From an uncultured Roseburia sp. (lineage in GTDB: Bacteria > Bacillota > Clostridia > Lachnospirales > Lachnospiraceae), in assembly GCA_910577925.1 (NCBI GenBank), contig CAJTOI010000006.1, positions 1-64,000 on the forward strand: DNA of 64,000 nucleotides, given 5' to 3'. Made by a program: the position numbers and the translations under genes. Each line of letters opens with the position of its first letter. The stretch's first letter is position 1. Of this stretch, positions 61,541 to 64,000 are shown piece by piece. Below the pieces are notes generated by a model that saw nothing but the letters and a program-made list of their open reading frames with translations, made no database searches and had not been told where the DNA came from.

Positions 61541-61593
61541 CGTTTCCTCCCTTTCTCCCGGCACACGGGGCGTATTTCCGCATTCATTCGTAT

Positions 61594-61624
61594 AAAAAAA
61601 GGATAAGCCTGCGCTTATCCTTTT
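61594..61624 (-). terminator. Terminator behind the FadR-type regulator gene
   Basis: GGATAAGC and GCTTATCC (61601-61608, 61613-61620) form an 8-bp stem, extended by A-T pairs, with a CTGC loop. It is followed on the minus strand by seven T residues (61600-61594). It separates ispE/GntR from the gerA operon. Confidence 0.92.
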
Positions 61625-61657
61625 CTCCTTCTGTTATTCTGTTCGCAAATCGTAAAA

Positions 61658-62332
61658 TTATTCCTGTTCCCGAATCATTTCCTTGATCGCCGTCACCTGA
61701 TTGCGCACATGTTTGTGCATCGTCGCGGTCACTTTCGACAGATCCTTGTCGGAAAGCCCCTCGACAATCTCGCTGTGCTCCTGAATCAGCGCCGGATAAT
61801 TTCTCTCGTCCTTGAGATATTCGACGCGGTACCGGTACATCTGCTCCCGCAGATTGCTCAGCATGCTCACAAGCTTGGGATTCCCCGTCGACTGATAAAT
61901 AATGTCGTGAAATCTCACATCCGCCTCGGCGATTCTTCTGACATCCCCGGTCTTTGTGTAGGATGCAAACTCCTCCATCGTGCGCCGCAGCAAATGCAGC
62001 TGTTCTTCCGTCATCTGCCTGCACGCAATCGACACCGCCAGCTCATCCAAAGCGTCGCGTATCTGAAGGACATCCTCCATGTCCTTCTCCGTCATCTTCG
62101 CAACCTCGGCTCCCTTTCGCGGAATCGTGACCGCAAGTCCTTCCTGCTCCAGCATCCGGATCGCCTCCCGGATCGGCGTGCGGCTCACCCCCAGTTTTGC
62201 GGCAAGCTGCAGCTCCATCAGACGTTCCCCCGGCTTGAGCTCGCCCTTTAAGATCGCTTCCCGCAGCGTGTGAAATACCACATCGCGAAGCGGCAGATAT
62301 GCGTCCATATGAAGCGTCAGATTATCCGTCAT
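61658..62332 (-). CDS. GntR family (FadR/FCD) transcriptional regulator
   Basis: About 224 residues. The N-terminal winged helix (LREAILKGELKPGERLMELQLAAKLGVSRTPIREAIRMLEQEGL) is followed by an all-helical FCD ligand domain from about residue 85, with metal-binding residues around DVRFHDIIYQSTGN and HSEIVEGL. GGAGGGAA lies just before the ATG at 62332. It follows ispE by 22 bases; the pairing of ispE with a FadR-type gene is, from memory, recurrent in Lachnospiraceae. Target and ligand are unknown. Confidence 0.92.
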   Translation of the reverse strand: MTDNLTLHMDAYLPLRDVVFHTLREAILKGELKPGERLMELQLAAKLGVSRTPIREAIRMLEQEGLAVTIPRKGAEVAKMTEKDMEDVLQIRDALDELAVSIACRQMTEEQLHLLRRTMEEFASYTKTGDVRRIAEADVRFHDIIYQSTGNPKLVSMLSNLREQMYRYRVEYLKDERNYPALIQEHSEIVEGLSDKDLSKVTATMHKHVRNQVTAIKEMIREQE

Positions 62333-62354
62333 ATTTCCCTCCATATATCACACT

Positions 62355-63227
62355 TCATCGTGCATTGTTGTAAATACTTGTCAGATACACCTGCTTTGCA
62401 AGTCCCGACTCACGCATTGCCTGACAGGCCTGTGCGGCGGTCTCCTCGTCGTCGAAAAGCCCGAATACCGTCGGCCCGCTCCCGCTCATCATAGCGCCGA
62501 CGGCGCCGTGCTCCGTCATATGCCTCTTGATATCGGCGATTACGGGATAATTCGGAATCGTGACCGTCTCCAGCACGTTTCCCATATCAGCCGCAATCGC
62601 CCCGAGATTTTTATCCCGGATATCTTCTATAAGCCGGTCGATATCGGGGCGCTTTGTTTCCGCATTTAATTTCAGATTCTCATAGACAAACCGTGTCGAG
62701 ACGCTGATCTGCGGTTTTGCGATCAGCACGGGACATTTCACCATCGGCGGCAGCGGTGTGATCTTCTCGCCGATTCCCTCCGCGAGGGCCGTGCCCCGCA
62801 TCACACAGTAGGGGACGTCCGCCCCGAGATTCACGCCGCGATCCATCAGCTCCTGTCTCGAAAGACCGAGGCCAAACAGATGATTGAGTCCGTACAAAAC
62901 AGCCGCGCCGTCCGTACTGCCGCCCGCGAGCCCTGCAGCCACCGGAATATGCTTGTGCAGCTTCACGTCAATGCCGTCTCGAATCCGAAATTCGTCTTTG
63001 AGTAATTTCGCCGCCTTATAAGCAAGGTTATTCTCGTTTGCGGGCAGAAACGGCAGATTCGTCGTCAGCGTAATGGCGCCGGAATTTGTTTTTGTGAGTT
63101 CAAGACGGTCAAACAGATGAATCGTCTGCATCACCATACGCACCTCGTGATAGCCGTCCTCTCTTCTGCGGACCACATCCAGTCCCAGATTTATCTTTGC
63201 AAGTGCTTTTACCGATATATTTTTCAT
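62355..63227 (-). CDS. ispE: 4-diphosphocytidyl-2-C-methyl-D-erythritol kinase
   Basis: 290 residues of the GHMP kinase superfamily. Motif 1 is VKALAKINLGLDVVRRREDGYHEV, the ATP loop PVAAGLAGGSTDGAAV (about 94-109), and motif 3 GAMMSGSGPTVFGLF. It phosphorylates CDP-methylerythritol in the MEP isoprenoid pathway. AAGGAATGCTGCT precedes the ATG. It is transcribed with the downstream regulator. Confidence 0.96.
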   Translation of the reverse strand: MKNISVKALAKINLGLDVVRRREDGYHEVRMVMQTIHLFDRLELTKTNSGAITLTTNLPFLPANENNLAYKAAKLLKDEFRIRDGIDVKLHKHIPVAAGLAGGSTDGAAVLYGLNHLFGLGLSRQELMDRGVNLGADVPYCVMRGTALAEGIGEKITPLPPMVKCPVLIAKPQISVSTRFVYENLKLNAETKRPDIDRLIEDIRDKNLGAIAADMGNVLETVTIPNYPVIADIKRHMTEHGAVGAMMSGSGPTVFGLFDDEETAAQACQAMRESGLAKQVYLTSIYNNAR

Positions 63228-63272
63228 AGCAGCATTCCTTATGTTTTTTCATGTACTTTGTATACAATATGG

Positions 63273-63302
63273 ATATTAACATATTATCCCGCAAAACGTC
63301 AA
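63273..63302 (-). promoter_or_regulatory. ispE promoter
   Basis: TTGACG (63302-63297) and TAATAT (63278-63273) on the minus strand are 18 bp apart, about 45 bases before the ispE start. Confidence 0.65.
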
Positions 63303-63349
63303 TTCTATCCGTTCTATCTTTTTTCCAGGAATTTTCTCCCTCCGCAGAC

Positions 63350-63377
63350 TAATGTTCCCGGTACTTTCGGTCGATAT
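63350..63377 (+). promoter_or_regulatory. Candidate sigma-D (flagellar) promoter
   Basis: TAAT (63350-63353), a 16-bp spacer and GTCGATAT (63370-63377) match the flagellar sigma factor consensus TAAA-N15-GCCGATAT with two changes. It lies about 90 bp before the partial gene at the edge. Confidence 0.6.
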
Positions 63378-63407
63378 AAGGTTTAGGAGTAACTACGCAT
63401 GGATGCA

Positions 63408-63430
63408 CCGCAATACCGCAGGCATTGCGG
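63408..63430 (+). other. Leader hairpin before the edge gene
   Basis: CCGCAAT and ATTGCGG (63408-63414, 63424-63430) form a 7-bp stem with a nine-base loop followed by AAAAATATTTTTTT. It may be an mRNA-stabilising 5' structure or a weak attenuator. Confidence 0.55.
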
Positions 63431-63467
63431 AAAAATATTTTTTTCCAAAGGAATGGAGGATGGGAAC

Positions 63468-64000
63468 ATGAGCATTAATTCAGTAAACAGCAACGTACCA
63501 ACCACAACCGCGCAGCAGACAAGCACGTACCAGAAGCCGGCAGCAGAGACGACAGAGACCGCAAACAAAGAAACCAACACCAGCGGCGTCGTATATGAGA
63601 AGGGGTCTTCTGACAACACCGTTACGAAGAAGACGAACTATGCTCTCGTTGAAAAATTAAAAGCAGACGCCGAGGAGCGCACTTCTCAGCTCCGCAGTCT
63701 CGTTGAGAAAATGATGACGCAGCAGGGCACCGCCATCGGCAAGGCAGACGATATGTGGAAGTTCCTCGCAAAGGGAGATTTCACCGTAGATGCCGCGACA
63801 AAAGCACAGGCACAGAAAGATATCGCCGAAGACGGCTACTGGGGCGTAGAGCAGACTTCAGACCGCATTCTTGACTTTGCAAAGGCTCTCTCCGGCAACG
63901 ATCCGGAAAAAGCGGATCTGCTGTTAGACGCATTCAAGAAGGGATACGCAGAGGCGACAAAGAGCTGGGGCGATAATCTTCCGGATATCTCCTCCCGTAC
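63468..64000 (+). CDS. Protein of unknown function, probably motility-linked; cut by window end
   Basis: At least 177 codons, open to the window edge. It starts MSINSVNSNVPTTTAQQTS after GGAGGATGGGAAC. The N-terminal 45 residues are Thr/Ser/Asn-rich and disordered. A helical domain follows (YALVEKLKADAEERTSQLRSLVEKM and DDMWKFLAKGDFTVD, then EDGYWGVEQTSDRILDFAKAL). No signal peptide. The sigma-D-like promoter and the flagellin-like N-terminal composition hint at a flagellar or surface role; I cannot name a family with certainty. The minus-strand frame across it is a shadow. Confidence 0.75.
   Translation, partial: MSINSVNSNVPTTTAQQTSTYQKPAAETTETANKETNTSGVVYEKGSSDNTVTKKTNYALVEKLKADAEERTSQLRSLVEKMMTQQGTAIGKADDMWKFLAKGDFTVDAATKAQAQKDIAEDGYWGVEQTSDRILDFAKALSGNDPEKADLLLDAFKKGYAEATKSWGDNLPDISSR

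Noticed and set aside
63383..63619. A 78-codon minus-strand frame at the right end
   Set aside because: It is antisense to the better supported plus-strand gene at 63468, which has a promoter, ribosome site and coding-like composition.

Overview
The window looks like chromosomal DNA of a spore-forming, probably flagellated gut Clostridium relative, most likely family Lachnospiraceae. The evidence is a spoIIR gene, a SleC-type cortex-lytic enzyme, a gerA germination operon, a glmS ribozyme, a sigma-D-like promoter before the gene at the right edge, YesM/AraC-type two-component sugar sensing and a beta-mannan operon built like the one known from Roseburia intestinalis. Most genes lie on the minus strand in a GC-balanced to GC-rich context. 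AT-rich islands (the hsd locus at 23-31 kb and an orphan gene at 55.8-56.6 kb) look acquired.

Layout. 0.1-2.1 kb: a YtrA-type GntR repressor with an ABC exporter, behind a strong promoter with a palindromic operator. 2.1-4.2 kb: a GH3-like membrane protein and a PIN-domain toxin-antitoxin pair. 4.2-15.4 kb (minus): one long beta-mannan operon ordered SBP, two permeases, cellobiose 2-epimerase, two GH130 phosphorylases, CE2 and CE17 acetyl esterases, an aldo/keto reductase and ManA. A divergent AraC activator (15.7 kb) faces it. A second operon (phosphohexomutase, GH36 alpha-galactosidase, LacI) completes the route. Imported galactosylated and acetylated manno-oligosaccharides are trimmed, epimerised and phosphorolysed to mannose 1-phosphate, which then goes to mannose 6-phosphate and fructose 6-phosphate. 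No endo-mannanase is in the window.

21.8-30.8 kb: a CapA-like protein, then a type I restriction-modification operon (hsdM-hsdS-...-hsdR). Three tightly spaced genes sit between hsdS and hsdR: a DUF3990-type ADP-ribosyltransferase-like protein, a small protein of unknown function, and a NADAR-family protein. This cassette occupies the same slot as the anticodon nuclease PrrC in the E. coli prr locus and is the best candidate for an undescribed defence system. Its promoter carries a perfect TTGTACA-N14-TGTACAA inverted repeat across the -35 and -10 boxes.

31-42 kb: an ECF transporter S component, a PadR/DUF1700/DUF4097 envelope-stress-type operon, DegV, a lysophospholipase-like hydrolase, a soluble chemoreceptor-like protein, RecJ, SleC, and glmS with its self-cleaving ribozyme. 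42-52 kb: a galactose/glucose (mgl-type) ABC importer followed by a response regulator, a histidine kinase and two extra sugar-binding proteins, which looks like a sugar-sensing island. 52-64 kb: asnS, an FKBP/trigger-factor-like lipoprotein, small conserved proteins, spoIIR with a sigma-F-like promoter, a gerAA gene with a fused gerAB-gerAC gene, a FadR-type regulator, ispE, and a partial gene of unknown function at the edge.
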